Assembly: GCF_001457435.1 (NCBI RefSeq)
Contig: NZ_LN881717.1
Span: 71,896-135,895 of the forward strand
Length of the DNA stretch: 64,000 nt
Direction: 5' to 3'
Source: Actinobaculum massiliense
Lineage (GTDB): Bacteria; Actinomycetota; Actinomycetes; Actinomycetales; Actinomycetaceae
Shown: piece after piece, positions 39,874 through 48,813 of the stretch
Position numbering within the stretch: position 1 is the stretch's first letter
Layout: every line of letters begins with the position of its first letter
Notes under the pieces: generated by a model
Told to the model about the DNA's origin: nothing
The model's database searches: none
What the model saw: the letters and a program-made list of their open reading frames with translations, nothing else
Translations under genes and position numbers: made by a program

Positions 39874-41067
39874 ATGACGTACCTGCTGCCGTTCACGTCC
39901 GAATCCGTGACGGAGGGCCATCCTGATAAATTGTGCGATTTGATCTCGGACACCATTTTGGATGCCATGCTCGAGCAGGATCCGGATTCCCACGTGGCGT
40001 TGGAGACGATGGTTACCACCGGCCTGGTTCACATTGCCGGTGAGGTTACCACCGCTTCCTACGTGGAGATTCCGCATCTGGTGCGCGAGGCTATTCAGCG
40101 CACCGGCTATAACTCCTCGGCGGTCGGATTCGACGGCGCCTCCTGCGGCGTCACCACCTCCATTGGCCAGCAGTCCCCGGATATTGCGGCCGGTGTGGCG
40201 AACTCCCTGGAATCGCGTAGCACCTCGGATATTGAGCGTTACTCAATGCAGGGCGCGGGCGACCAGGGAATGATGTTCGGGTACGCCACCAATGAGACGA
40301 AAACCCTTATGCCGGCGCCTATTCAGCTGGCCCACCGCTTGGCGGAGCGGCTGGCCGATGTGCGAAAGAGCGGCGCGGTTCCTTTCCTGCGCCCGGATGG
40401 CAAGAGCCAGGTGACGATTGGTTACGACGGCGATAAGCCGGTGGAACTCGACACCGTGGTGCTCTCTACCCAGCACGATGAAAATGTGCAGATTGATTGG
40501 TTGGCCGATACCCTCAAGAACCACGTGCTTCTTCCGGTGCTTGAAGAGGAAGGCCTGGACCTGAACACCGACAAGATGAAGCTCCTGGTGAATCCTTCGG
40601 GGCGTTTCGTCATTGGCGGGCCCATGGGGGACGCCGGAGTGACGGGCCGCAAGATTATTGTGGATACATACGGCGGCTTCGCCCGCCACGGTGGCGGCGC
40701 GTTCTCCGGAAAAGATGCCTCGAAGGTGGATCGCTCGGGTGCGTACGCCGCGCGGTGGGTGGCCAAGAACGTGGTTGCCGCCGGGCTCGCCTCTCGGTGC
40801 GAGGTGCAGGTGGCTTACGCCATTGGGCGGGCCGAACCTGTTTCGGTGCGCGTCGATACTTTCGGTACTGAAACGGTCCCGGCCGATCGGATCCGCAACG
40901 CCGTTATGAAGGTGTTCGACCTGCGCCCGGCAGCCATTATCGACTCTTTGGATTTGAAACGTCCGATTTTCGCCAAGACGGCCGCGTACGGCCACTTTGG
41001 GCGGGAGATTCCCGAGTTCACCTGGGAAAAGACCGATCGCATTGAGGAGCTGCTGCGCGCCGCATAA
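39874..41067 (+). CDS. metK: S-adenosylmethionine synthetase
   Basis: This 397-residue enzyme makes S-adenosylmethionine from methionine and ATP. It shows [20 protein letters not shown], the [16 protein letters not shown] hexapeptide region (ATP-binding), and [22 protein letters not shown] (P-loop-like phosphate binding). ATG 39874 has AAGGAG at 39860-39865. The 80-bp gap after coaBC contains no recognisable SAM riboswitch. It is followed after 72 bp by priA with its own leaderless promoter. Confidence 0.97.
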   Translation: MTYLLPFTSESVTEGHPDKLCDLISDTILDAMLEQDPDSHVALETMVTTGLVHIAGEVTTASYVEIPHLVREAIQRTGYNSSAVGFDGASCGVTTSIGQQSPDIAAGVANSLESRSTSDIERYSMQGAGDQGMMFGYATNETKTLMPAPIQLAHRLAERLADVRKSGAVPFLRPDGKSQVTIGYDGDKPVELDTVVLSTQHDENVQIDWLADTLKNHVLLPVLEEEGLDLNTDKMKLLVNPSGRFVIGGPMGDAGVTGRKIIVDTYGGFARHGGGAFSGKDASKVDRSGAYAARWVAKNVVAAGLASRCEVQVAYAIGRAEPVSVRVDTFGTETVPADRIRNAVMKVFDLRPAAIIDSLDLKRPIFAKTAAYGHFGREIPEFTWEKTDRIEELLRAA

Positions 41068-41127
41068 GTTGGCGGGAGTGACGCGGCTGGCGCGGGCATA
41101 ACTAAAAACCGTGTCGGGGCAACGCGC

Positions 41128-41133
41128 TACCCT
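41128..41133 (+). promoter_or_regulatory. -10 box of a leaderless promoter for priA
   Basis: TACCCT ends 6 nt before ATG 41140. This favours ATG 41140 over the in-frame GTG at 41134. Confidence 0.5.
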
Positions 41134-41139
41134 GTGTGT

Positions 41140-43302
41140 ATGGACGAAATTGCGGGACTAGGGGAGATACCCGAAATAGGGGAGCAGGGGCTCCTACTTG
41201 ATGTGCCTCGCCGGGCGCGGGAAGTGGCCGGCGAGGTGGCTAATCCTATCGTTCATGTGCGGCCGATCGTCTCCCACCCGCAACTGGACCACGAGTTTGA
41301 CTACCTCGTGCCGAAGAAATTCGACTCCGCGGCCGTTGTGGGCGCGCGGGTGGTGGTGGAACTGGGGAGCCGGCGCGTGCCCGGCTTCATTGTTCGCCGC
41401 GACTCTCAGACTCGCAGCGGTGGCCATCTGCGCCCGCTCTGCCGCGTGGTTTCCTCGCTCCCGGTGCTCACCGCGGAGGTCTACGAGCTTGCTCGCGAGG
41501 TGTCACGGCGCTGGGCGTGCACGGTTGCCGATGTTTTGCGTCTGGCTGTTCCAGAGCGGCACGCGCGGGTGGAAAAAGAGTTTTTGGAGGCCGCCGACGC
41601 TGGAGATACTGTGCGGCCTGATGAAGCGGCGGCGGGCCCGTGGGCAGGATACGACGGCGGTCCGGAGCTAATCGGGCACCTCAATGAGGGGAAGAAACCA
41701 GCTGCTGTGGTAGCGGGGCTCCCCGGGCGGTTCGGCAATCTCGAGGTTGTGAGCGCCGCGGCTCAGGCTACTCTCCACGCCGGGGGCTCGGTTTTGATCG
41801 TTTTCCCCACGCAGCGCCTGGCCCACGCCGCCGCGGAATATCTGCACCGCGAACTCGGGCAGACTGTGGCGGTGGCGAGCTCTGAAGATCCGCAAAAAAT
41901 TCGCTATGAGAATTTCCTTCTCTCCCTTTCGGGCCGGGCAAGAATTCTAGTGGGTACGCGGGCGGCCTGCTGGTGGCCGGTACCAAAGCTGGGTTTGGTT
42001 ATCGTTGCCGACGACGTCGCCCACACTCTGCGAGAAGTCAGAGCGCCCTATAGCCAAGCCTTTGATGTGTTGCGATTGCGCGCGGAGCTAGAAGATGCGG
42101 CGTTCATCTCCTACGCTCCATATATTTCCGAAGCGGGTGCGCAGGCGGTGCGCGAGGGAGCCGGGCTGATTGAGGGAACCGCGCCGGCCAAGAGATCGGT
42201 GATGCCGCGCGTTTCCGCGGCCGAACAGTGGAATTCTGATGACTCCCTGCGGATCCCCGCTCCCGCCTTTACCCTGGCCCGGCAGGGGCTAGCGAAGGGG
42301 CCGGTACTTTTTGTGGTTCCCCGTTCTGGCTATATTCCGCAGATGGCCTGCGAAAACTGCCGGGAAGTAGCCACCTGCAACGAGTGCGGCGGTGATTTGA
42401 GCATCCCGCATTCGGGGCGCGGGCCGCACTGCACCGTGTGCGGGTCAAGGACTGCGCACTGGCGATGCCGGCATTGCGGTTACGGCAGAATGCGTGCCCG
42501 CAGGATTGGATCACATCGCACGGCGGAAGAAATCGGCAGGGCATTCCCGGGCGTCGGGATCATTCTCTCGGGTGCCAGCTCGCCAGATGGCGTGGTCGCG
42601 GAAGTATCAGACGAATCAAGAATCGTTGTTTCCACGCCGGGCGCAGAGCCATCGGTCCCCGGAGGGTATGCGGCAGCGATTATCCTCGATTCGCGTTATC
42701 TACTCGGGGCGGGCCTGGACGCGGAGACTCTCTTCGTGCGGCGCATTGCACGGGTAATTACGCGGGTGCGCCCGGCCCGGGAGGGCGGGCACGTTATGCT
42801 CGCCGGCCACGCGGACCTCGATCTTGTCGCCTGCCTAGCGCAGTGGGATCATGGCGAGCGCGCCCGGCGATCCCTCGAGGAGCGCGCACAACTAGCCTTG
42901 CCGCCGGCATCTCGCTGGCTAGCGGTATCCGGCGAATTGGCGAATGTACGCACCTATTTGGGGATGCTACGCGCCGAGCTTCGCTCCAAATTCGCGGCGG
43001 GTAAGGGGGAAGCGGAGGAACGGCGGAAGCCCGCAGAACATGGGAGGCACGATGAAAACCCAGATCCCGAAGAAAACATCGAAGTGGAGTCACTGCTAGT
43101 TGGCGGAGTCCATAGCTTGGTGCCGGGGATTGCGCTACTCGGGCCGGTTCCCGGGCAGCGACGCGGTGAATACACGGTGTATTTGCGCACCGATAGGGTA
43201 CGAGGGGCCGAACTGACAGCGCGGGCGCGGCGCACCTACGGCGGATACCGCGGAAGCGGGGCCGGTGCACCCCTGCGCCTGGAAGTCGATCCATTAATGT
43301 GA
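41140..43302 (+). CDS. priA: PriA-like replication restart protein lacking helicase motifs
   Basis: This 720-residue protein has the PriA layout: N-terminal DNA-binding domain (about residues 35-140, HPQLDHEFDYLVPKKF), degenerate helicase lobes, and a zinc-binding region with four Cys-x-x-Cys pairs (CENC, CNEC, CTVC, CRHC). The Walker A position reads GLPGRFGNLE instead of GxTGSGKTE, and the DEEH box reads VADDVAHT, so ATPase activity is unlikely. Actinobacterial PriA proteins are known to be degenerate in this way, so this is probably a functional primosome assembly scaffold, not a decayed gene. The final codons PLM and the TGA lie inside a 23-bp-period repeat. fmt follows under its own promoter. 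Confidence 0.9.
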   Translation: MDEIAGLGEIPEIGEQGLLLDVPRRAREVAGEVANPIVHVRPIVSHPQLDHEFDYLVPKKFDSAAVVGARVVVELGSRRVPGFIVRRDSQTRSGGHLRPLCRVVSSLPVLTAEVYELAREVSRRWACTVADVLRLAVPERHARVEKEFLEAADAGDTVRPDEAAAGPWAGYDGGPELIGHLNEGKKPAAVVAGLPGRFGNLEVVSAAAQATLHAGGSVLIVFPTQRLAHAAAEYLHRELGQTVAVASSEDPQKIRYENFLLSLSGRARILVGTRAACWWPVPKLGLVIVADDVAHTLREVRAPYSQAFDVLRLRAELEDAAFISYAPYISEAGAQAVREGAGLIEGTAPAKRSVMPRVSAAEQWNSDDSLRIPAPAFTLARQGLAKGPVLFVVPRSGYIPQMACENCREVATCNECGGDLSIPHSGRGPHCTVCGSRTAHWRCRHCGYGRMRARRIGSHRTAEEIGRAFPGVGIILSGASSPDGVVAEVSDESRIVVSTPGAEPSVPGGYAAAIILDSRYLLGAGLDAETLFVRRIARVITRVRPAREGGHVMLAGHADLDLVACLAQWDHGERARRSLEERAQLALPPASRWLAVSGELANVRTYLGMLRAELRSKFAAGKGEAEERRKPAEHGRHDENPDPEENIEVESLLVGGVHSLVPGIALLGPVPGQRRGEYTVYLRTDRVRGAELTARARRTYGGYRGSGAGAPLRLEVDPLM

Positions 43303-43366
43303 GCCCATTTAAACCATTCATATGACCCCTTTGAAACCATTAATATGCTCCGACTTGATGTGAGCC
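43291..43366. repeat. Three to four degenerate repeats with 23-bp period
   Basis: CCATTAATGTGAGCCC (43291), CCATTCATATGACCCC (43314) and CCATTAATATGCTCCG (43337) are spaced exactly 23 bp. A partial fourth, TTGATGTGAGCC, ends at 43366. The first copy supplies the last codons and stop of priA. Composition is more AT-rich than the flanks. It resembles the two repeats at 33081-33121; it could be the remnant of a transposon end. Confidence 0.65.
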
Positions 43367-43418
43367 AAAAATGCTTCACCTAATAGGTTTCGGGAGGCGC
43401 TAGCGAGCGCCACCCCGC

Positions 43419-43424
43419 TAGACT
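43419..43424 (+). promoter_or_regulatory. -10 box of a leaderless promoter for fmt
   Basis: TAGACT ends 6 nt before the GTG at 43431. Confidence 0.55.
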
Positions 43425-43430
43425 TGGACG

Positions 43431-44447
43431 GTGCGAATTCTTTTTGCCGGAACCCCGGCCACCGCGGTTCCATCCTTGGAAAGACTTATTGACGACGGCT
43501 TTGAAGTAGCCGCCGTTCTCACCCGCGCGCCTGCCCCGGTGGGACGAAAGCGAATCCTGACTCCTTCGCTGGTGCATCAGCGAGCCGAAGAACTCGGTAT
43601 TCCGGTCCTTACCCCACGGAGCCTCAAGGATCCCGAGATTGGAGAGGCCATTGCGGGATTGGAGCCTGAGGCCGTCGCCGTCGTCGCCTACGGCCTCATT
43701 ATCCCCAAGGCGCTTCTCACTGTGCCGCGGTTTGGATGGATTAACCTGCATTTTTCCTTGCTTCCCAAATGGCGAGGCGCAGCGCCAGTCAACTACGCTC
43801 TCGCCGCCGGTGACGAAACTACTGGTGTTTCCGTTTTTCAGATCGAGGAGGGCTTGGACACGGGCCCTGTCCTCGCGCGGGAAGAAACTCCAATTGGTGC
43901 CCGCGAAACCGCCGGCGAGCTACTCGAGCGCCTGGCGGCGGACGGCGCGGCGACGCTCTCCGCAACCTTGCGAGGACTGGCGGACGGAAGCGCCCAGGCC
44001 GTGGCGCAACAGGGCGAAGCCAGCTATGCGCCGCAGTTTTCCAGCGCGTGGGCACGCGTGAATTGGGCAGAACCGGCAACCGCAATCGACGCAAAGATTC
44101 GCGCTGCCACCCCCGTCCCGGGAGCCTGGACAACGCTCGGAGGTCACCGGGTGAAGCTCGCGCCGGTCGAAATTGATGCGAGCGCGCAGCATGATTCGCT
44201 GCCCGAGCAAGACTCGGAGCTCGAGCAGGATCTCGCGCTGAAGCAGCACTCGGCTCCAGGGCAGAATCTGGCGCCGGGCGAGATTTCCGGCGAAGGCTGG
44301 GTGGGTACCGGAAGTACTCCGGTACGGCTCACCCGCGTAGCTCCCGCTGGCAAACAACATATGGACGCCGGCTCGTGGCTACGAGGGGCACGGCTAGAAG
44401 CCGGAACCACATTTGACGCAATTGAGGAAGACGAGGAGAACAGGTGA
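43431..44447 (+). CDS. fmt: Methionyl-tRNA formyltransferase
   Basis: This 338-residue enzyme formylates initiator Met-tRNA. The catalytic Rossmann domain (residues 1-190) has RILFAGTPATAVPSLERL, INLHFSLLPKWRGAAPVNYA (formyl-folate loop with catalytic Asn and His) and EEGLDTGPVL (catalytic Asp143). The C-terminal domain (from about 205) is interrupted by a low-complexity insert at residues 250-283 made of four hexapeptide repeats. GTG 43431 has TAGACT 6 nt upstream (leaderless). The end overlaps rsmB by 4 bp. Confidence 0.94.
   Translation: MRILFAGTPATAVPSLERLIDDGFEVAAVLTRAPAPVGRKRILTPSLVHQRAEELGIPVLTPRSLKDPEIGEAIAGLEPEAVAVVAYGLIIPKALLTVPRFGWINLHFSLLPKWRGAAPVNYALAAGDETTGVSVFQIEEGLDTGPVLAREETPIGARETAGELLERLAADGAATLSATLRGLADGSAQAVAQQGEASYAPQFSSAWARVNWAEPATAIDAKIRAATPVPGAWTTLGGHRVKLAPVEIDASAQHDSLPEQDSELEQDLALKQHSAPGQNLAPGEISGEGWVGTGSTPVRLTRVAPAGKQHMDAGSWLRGARLEAGTTFDAIEEDEENR
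44202..44273 (+). repeat. 18-bp tandem repeat inside fmt
   Basis: Four in-frame units encode PEQDSE, LEQDLA, LKQHSA and PGQNLA (fmt residues 258-281). The Gln in position 3 is invariant. Units are degenerate at DNA level, so the array is old, but it adds a segment absent from usual Fmt proteins. Confidence 0.7.
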
Positions 44448-45856
44448 GTAAAGACCGCAACGACGGATGGGTACCCAAGCGTAAGCGCAGTGATCGGGCG
44501 CGACTGGTGGCCTGGGATACGATCTGCGCCGTGCGCGAGGATGACGCTTACGCAAATCTCGTTCTTCCGGAAGCAATTGATCGGGCTCGTTTGAACAAAC
44601 TCGACGCCTCCTTCGCCACGAACCTAACCTATGGAACGCTCCGCCTACAGGGCCGCTATGACGCGGTGATCGCACGTTGCTCGCAAGATCGACCCGTGGA
44701 CGATATTGATGCGCCGGTGCTGGATCTATTGCGAATGGGATGCCATCAGCTCATCGAATTGGGTACCCCGCCTCACGCCGCGATTAACGAGACGGTGGCC
44801 ATTGCACGCAATGAGCTGGGGCAGGGGACCGGCGGTTTCATTAATGCTATTTTGCGGCGAGTTTCCGAGCGGGGAGACTGGAGGGAAGTTCTGCGCTCCA
44901 CCTCGGCCAACAAGGAGCAATTCCTTTCTGTCTGGTACTCCCATCCGCGTTGGATTGTGGCAGAGCTTCGCGAATCTTTGGCACAGTTCGGGCGCGAGGA
45001 TGCCCTGGAAGATGTTCTTGCCGCGGATAACGAACCGGCGAAGGTTGCCCTCCGAGCCCGCGATATGAGCGTTGATGCGCTCAAGGAACGAATTGAGCGG
45101 GCGAAGATGGCGTGGTCGGCACCTTACTTGGTGCCCTCGGCCGTGCTTTTAGCGCACGGAAATCCGGGCCGCCTCTGGCCAGTCCAAGACGCGGCCGCGG
45201 GGATCCAAGATGAGGGCTCGCAACTCGTTTCTCTAGTTTTCGCCAATCTCGAGGTCAGCGCCGGAACCGACGAGCGCTGGCTCGATATGTGCGCGGGCCC
45301 GGGCGGGAAAACGGCGACGATCGCGGCGCTGGCCGCGCAGCGAGGCGCAACGGTTTTTGCCAACGAGCCACACGCTCATCGCTTGGATCTGGTGGCCGAA
45401 GCCGTCGAACGTTTTTCCGATATCGTCGCCCTACGCGAGGGAGACGGGCGCGAAATTGGCGATCTAGAGCCAAATGGTTACGATCGGGTGCTGGTGGACG
45501 CACCGTGTTCTGGCCTGGGGGCGCTGCGGCGCCGTCCCGAGGCGCGCTGGCGAAAGCGCCCCGAGGATATTGAGGAGCTCACCCAGCTCCAGGGTCAGTT
45601 GCTTGACTCTGCCTACCAGGCGGTGCGTCCGGGTGGCGTTCTGCTCTACACCACCTGTTCTCCGGTGGTGCGCGAAACCGCCGGCGTGATTGAAGCTTTC
45701 CTGGCTCGCCATCCGGAAGCGGAAGTGGCCGACGTGACGCAGACGGCAAACAGTGAGGCGTTGGTTCCTGTTTCGTCAACCGGTACGACGGCGCAGCTCT
45801 GGCCGGACCTCCATCACGCCGATGCGATGTATATGGCACGTATCCTAAAGAAGTAA
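44444..45856 (+). CDS. rsmB: RsmB-type 16S rRNA cytosine-5 methyltransferase
   Basis: This 470-residue protein has an N-terminal NusB-like RNA-binding domain (about residues 15-150, [21 protein letters not shown]) and a C-terminal SAM-dependent domain with [20 protein letters not shown] (SAM-binding), [20 protein letters not shown] (catalytic Pro-Cys) and [13 protein letters not shown] (second Cys for product release). It probably methylates C967-equivalent of 16S rRNA. The GTG start overlaps the fmt stop (GTGA), the usual fmt-rsmB pair. Confidence 0.93.
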   Translation: MSKDRNDGWVPKRKRSDRARLVAWDTICAVREDDAYANLVLPEAIDRARLNKLDASFATNLTYGTLRLQGRYDAVIARCSQDRPVDDIDAPVLDLLRMGCHQLIELGTPPHAAINETVAIARNELGQGTGGFINAILRRVSERGDWREVLRSTSANKEQFLSVWYSHPRWIVAELRESLAQFGREDALEDVLAADNEPAKVALRARDMSVDALKERIERAKMAWSAPYLVPSAVLLAHGNPGRLWPVQDAAAGIQDEGSQLVSLVFANLEVSAGTDERWLDMCAGPGGKTATIAALAAQRGATVFANEPHAHRLDLVAEAVERFSDIVALREGDGREIGDLEPNGYDRVLVDAPCSGLGALRRRPEARWRKRPEDIEELTQLQGQLLDSAYQAVRPGGVLLYTTCSPVVRETAGVIEAFLARHPEAEVADVTQTANSEALVPVSSTGTTAQLWPDLHHADAMYMARILKK

Positions 45857-45953
45857 TAGCGCCCGTGCGGGCGGCTCGCCCGAAGCGCCTCGCTCCGCTC
45901 GAGCCGGGATCAAAAGTGCTCCACACAGCCAAAGCAGAAGGGAAAGCAAGCCG

Positions 45954-46613
45954 ATGAGCGTTCAGATATCGCCCTCGATCCTCAATTGCGATTTTGGGCA
46001 TCTTGCCGATGAGCTCGAAAAGATCTCCAACGCCGACTACGTGCATTTCGACGTAATGGATAATCACTTCGTCCCGAACCTTTCCTTCGGGGTGCCGCTT
46101 TTGGAAAAGGTCGTGGAAAACACCAGCGTCCCGGTGGACGCCCACCTCATGATCGAGGATCCCGATACCTGGGCGCCGCAATATGCCGAGGCCGGTGCCG
46201 CCTCGGTAACCTTCCACGCCGAAGCGTGCAAAGCACCGTTGCGCCTGGCCCGCGAACTGCGAAAGATGGGAGCGCGCGCCGGTATCGCCCTGAAGCCGGC
46301 TACCGACATCATCCCCTACGTGGATATTCTCAACGAATTCGACATGGTGCTGATTATGACCGTCGAACCCGGATTTGGTGGCCAGTCCTTTATTGAAAGC
46401 ATGATGCCCAAAGTTGAGCGTACCCGCGAGGCCATCGATAAATACGGCCTTGACGTCTCGCTCCAGGTTGATGGCGGAATTTCCCGGGCGACAATTGAGA
46501 AAGCCGCGCGGGCGGGCGCTACGAATTTTGTGGCCGGATCGGCGGTGTTCCGGGCTGAAGATGCGTACGCGGAAGTAGATACACTCCGCAAGCTGGCACA
46601 AGAAGCCTGCTAG
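45954..46613 (+). CDS. rpe: Ribulose-phosphate 3-epimerase
   Basis: This 219-residue TIM-barrel enzyme interconverts ribulose-5-phosphate and xylulose-5-phosphate in the pentose phosphate pathway. It shows [29 protein letters not shown] (metal-binding His and Asp), [19 protein letters not shown] and LQVDGGI. Length and motif order are standard. ATG 45954 follows AGAAGGGAAAG. It lies 97 bp after rsmB and directly before the FMN riboswitch promoter. Confidence 0.96.
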   Translation: MSVQISPSILNCDFGHLADELEKISNADYVHFDVMDNHFVPNLSFGVPLLEKVVENTSVPVDAHLMIEDPDTWAPQYAEAGAASVTFHAEACKAPLRLARELRKMGARAGIALKPATDIIPYVDILNEFDMVLIMTVEPGFGGQSFIESMMPKVERTREAIDKYGLDVSLQVDGGISRATIEKAARAGATNFVAGSAVFRAEDAYAEVDTLRKLAQEAC

Positions 46614-46620
46614 GGCGACA

Positions 46621-46648
46621 TTGCTTTATCCGCCCCAACGCCTATGAT
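46621..46648 (+). promoter_or_regulatory. Promoter of the riboflavin-uptake operon
   Basis: TTGCTT (46621-46626), a 16-nt spacer and TATGAT (46643-46648) make a good housekeeping promoter. The predicted start is about 15-20 nt before the riboswitch P1 stem. Confidence 0.65.
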
Positions 46649-46671
46649 GGGGTGGTACGAAAATCTACAAC

Positions 46672-46786
46672 AGTGCTCCGGGGTCAGTGAAAGTCTGAAC
46701 CGGCGGTGAAAGTCCGCGAACCGCGCAAGCGGTTGACGAGGTGAAATTCCTCGACCGACGGTTAAAGTCCGGATGGGAGGCGCACT
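46672..46786 (+). ncRNA. FMN riboswitch (RFN element)
   Basis: The closing P1 stem AGTGC (46672-46676) with GCACT (46782-46786) encloses the conserved RFN core: GGGTCAGTGAAAGTCTGAAC, ACCGGCGGT, AAGTCCGCGAACC, GAGGTGAAATTCCTCGAC, GACCGACGGT and GTCCGGATGGGAG. FMN binding to this aptamer lowers expression of downstream riboflavin genes. Here the genes are a permease and a binding lipoprotein. Confidence 0.95.
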
Positions 46787-46831
46787 AGCAATTCGGCTTG
46801 CCCGCGTGGCACGCCGGATCCGCTTGGGCTA

Positions 46832-46857
46832 CTTTCCCCGCAGTGCATGAGGGAAAG
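46832..46857 (+). promoter_or_regulatory. Shine-Dalgarno-masking hairpin downstream of the FMN aptamer
   Basis: CTTTCCC (46832-46838) pairs with GGGAAAG (46851-46857). The second arm is the ribosome-binding site of the permease gene, starting 7 nt before its ATG. No T-run follows, so translational rather than transcriptional control is suggested. Confidence 0.6.
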
Positions 46858-46863
46858 GTCAGA

Positions 46864-47670
46864 ATGGTTCGGAAAGTCCCCGCGGTTCTTTTCGGTCTGC
46901 TGGTGCTGTGCACCTGGTGGGTCGCTTCCACCTTCGGGTGGGTGAATCCCGCTTTCTTGCCGACGCCGCAGTCGGTTCTGGAACGGGTGGGCCAGGGACT
47001 CGTAAAGATGAATGAATCCGGGCCGGAAGCCGGATATCTCGCCCTAGCGCTCAAAAATACCCTCGCCGAAGCGCTGGCTGGGTGCTTGATCGCCGCCCTG
47101 GCCGGGATTCCGCTGGGATACGCCATCGCCAAATCCCGCCTTTTCTCCTCCATTATTCAGCCCTACTTGGCTGCCTCGCAGGCCGTCCCGGCCGTGGCGA
47201 TTGCCCCGCTCCTCGTGGTCTGGATTGGATATGGCTTCGTTCCGGTGGTGGTGCTCTGCGTCATTATGGTGATTTTCCCAATTATTGTTTCCACCTCCGT
47301 GGGTATCACTCAACTCGACCGAGATGTTTTGGGGGCGGCCCGGCTTGACGGCGCTCATGGTTGGTCGCTGTTCCGCCGAATAGAGCTTCCCATGGCCGCT
47401 CCTTCGGTGCTCGCCGGAATCCGCACAGGTTTCACGCTTTCCGTCACCGGCGCGGTCGTGGGCGAAATGATTATTGGTGGGAACGGCCTGGGGACGGAAC
47501 TTACTCGGGCGCAAAGCGCTGCCGATGTGCGAGGACTGTTTGCCGTCGTCGTCGTGATGGCGGCCGCCGCGATCAGCCTCTACAGCCTTCTGTACTACTT
47601 AGAAAACCGGGCAAATGCGGCCGCCGGTGTAACCCGCGCCGCAGCCCACAAGAGAAAGGTACGTCCATGA
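46864..47670 (+). CDS. ribX: ABC transporter permease, RibX-type (riboflavin uptake)
   Basis: This 268-residue inner-membrane permease has about six transmembrane helices (first at residues 6-24) and the cytoplasmic EAA loop near residues 160-185 (DVLGAARLDGAHGWSLFRRIELPMA), typical of SsuC/ThiX/TauC-type importers. ATG 46864 behind GGGAAAGG is chosen over the in-frame upstream start at 46798, which lies next to the riboswitch and gives a non-hydrophobic N-terminus. The riboswitch control and adjacent NMT1-like lipoprotein match the RibXY riboflavin transporters. No ATPase gene is linked, so a shared ATPase would be needed. Substrate is inferred. Confidence 0.85.
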   Translation: MVRKVPAVLFGLLVLCTWWVASTFGWVNPAFLPTPQSVLERVGQGLVKMNESGPEAGYLALALKNTLAEALAGCLIAALAGIPLGYAIAKSRLFSSIIQPYLAASQAVPAVAIAPLLVVWIGYGFVPVVVLCVIMVIFPIIVSTSVGITQLDRDVLGAARLDGAHGWSLFRRIELPMAAPSVLAGIRTGFTLSVTGAVVGEMIIGGNGLGTELTRAQSAADVRGLFAVVVVMAAAAISLYSLLYYLENRANAAAGVTRAAAHKRKVRP

Positions 47671-48683
47671 AACTTCGTCATTGGCTCGTTGCGCTCGTCT
47701 CCGCCACGCTGGCCTTGAGCGGTTGCTCGGCGGGCGCAGGAAACGGCGGGAACGGCTCGGAAAAGGAGGCCAGCCAGTCGGCCGCGAGCAACGCGCCCCT
47801 AACGGTCGGCCTCACCTACGTTCCTGATATTCAGTTCGCACCGCTCTATGTGGCCCAGGAGAAGGGCTACTTTGCCGAGGAAGGTTTGGATATCAAACTT
47901 CGCCATCATGGCGCGCAGGAGGGACTCCTCACCGCCCTGCAGGGCGGAAGCGAGGACGTTGTTTTTGCGGGTGGAGACGAAATGCTCGAAGGTCGCTCCA
48001 ATGGGGTGGACGTGGTGAACTGGGCCACCATGTACCAGAAGTATCCGGTCACGCTGATTGTGCCCGAAGATTCCAAGATTCACACTCCGGCCGACCTCGT
48101 CGGGAATTCCATCGGTCTGCCTGGCCCCTACGGGGAGAACTACTACGCCCTACAGGCCATGTTGCAGGCCTATGACCTCGAAGGGAAAGTCGATGTGCAA
48201 TACATCGGCTACACCCAGGCTGCTGCGCTTTCCTCCAAGCAGGTTGATTCGGTGGTCGGATTCTCTAACTCGGATGTTCACTCGATCGCGCGCCAGGGTA
48301 TGTCGGTGCGAACGGTTGAGATGATGGAGGGCGGTTTGCCTTTGGTTGGGGTGGGGCTCGGATCCCTGCGCCCAACTTTGGAGGCGCGTAGCGAAGATTT
48401 CACTAAGCTCATTCGCGCCCTGGACAAGGCAGTAGCCTTTGCCCGCGAAAATCCCGAGGAAACGGTCAATATCACCGAGAAGTTTGTGCCCTCCTTGGCC
48501 GAACCCGAGGAGCACGCCAACGCGCTAAAGGTTCTTGATTCCACCCTCAATCTTTACGAAGGTGCGGAAGTTTTCGGATCGCAGGATGCGCAACGCTGGG
48601 GTGAAATGGCGGAATTCATGGGCCAGAAAATTCTCCAGGCGCCGCTCGACGTCGAAAGCGCGTACGTGGATCTGACCAAGTAG
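47667..48683 (+). CDS. ribY: NMT1/THI5-like substrate-binding lipoprotein, RibY-type
   Basis: This 338-residue extracytoplasmic binding protein has a lipoprotein signal peptide (residues 1-19) with lipobox LSGC, Cys at residue 20, then a flexible Gly/Asn/Ser linker. The mature part shows VGLTYVPDIQFAPLYVAQEKGYFAEEGLDI and a GGDEMLEGRSNGVDVV segment, characteristic of the NMT1/THI5 family used for thiamine precursors, riboflavin and related compounds. ATG 47667 overlaps the permease stop (ATGA). FMN-riboswitch control points to riboflavin. A strong hairpin follows 84 bp later. Confidence 0.87.
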   Translation: MKLRHWLVALVSATLALSGCSAGAGNGGNGSEKEASQSAASNAPLTVGLTYVPDIQFAPLYVAQEKGYFAEEGLDIKLRHHGAQEGLLTALQGGSEDVVFAGGDEMLEGRSNGVDVVNWATMYQKYPVTLIVPEDSKIHTPADLVGNSIGLPGPYGENYYALQAMLQAYDLEGKVDVQYIGYTQAAALSSKQVDSVVGFSNSDVHSIARQGMSVRTVEMMEGGLPLVGVGLGSLRPTLEARSEDFTKLIRALDKAVAFARENPEETVNITEKFVPSLAEPEEHANALKVLDSTLNLYEGAEVFGSQDAQRWGEMAEFMGQKILQAPLDVESAYVDLTK

Positions 48684-48767
48684 GGTGCGGGCACCGCGTC
48701 CGGTGGAGAAGGGCCTGGAGGGCGGGCCGATCGGCCTGGAAAACTACGGGCCACATAAGGGATAGCG

Positions 48768-48813
48768 AAGGGCGAGCGCGTGGACACCGTCGAGGTGCCG
48801 TGCGCTCGCCCTT
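48768..48813 (+). terminator. Terminator after ribY, adjoining the hisE promoter
   Basis: AAGGGCGAGCGC (48768-48779) pairs perfectly over 12 bp with GCGCTCGCCCTT (48802-48813). The next bases are TATACT, the hisE -10, so the 3' arm overlaps the hisE promoter region. Confidence 0.65.

Noticed and set aside
41140-43302. priA as a pseudogene
   Set aside because: The frame is complete, zinc Cys are preserved and loss of ATPase motifs is normal for actinobacterial PriA.
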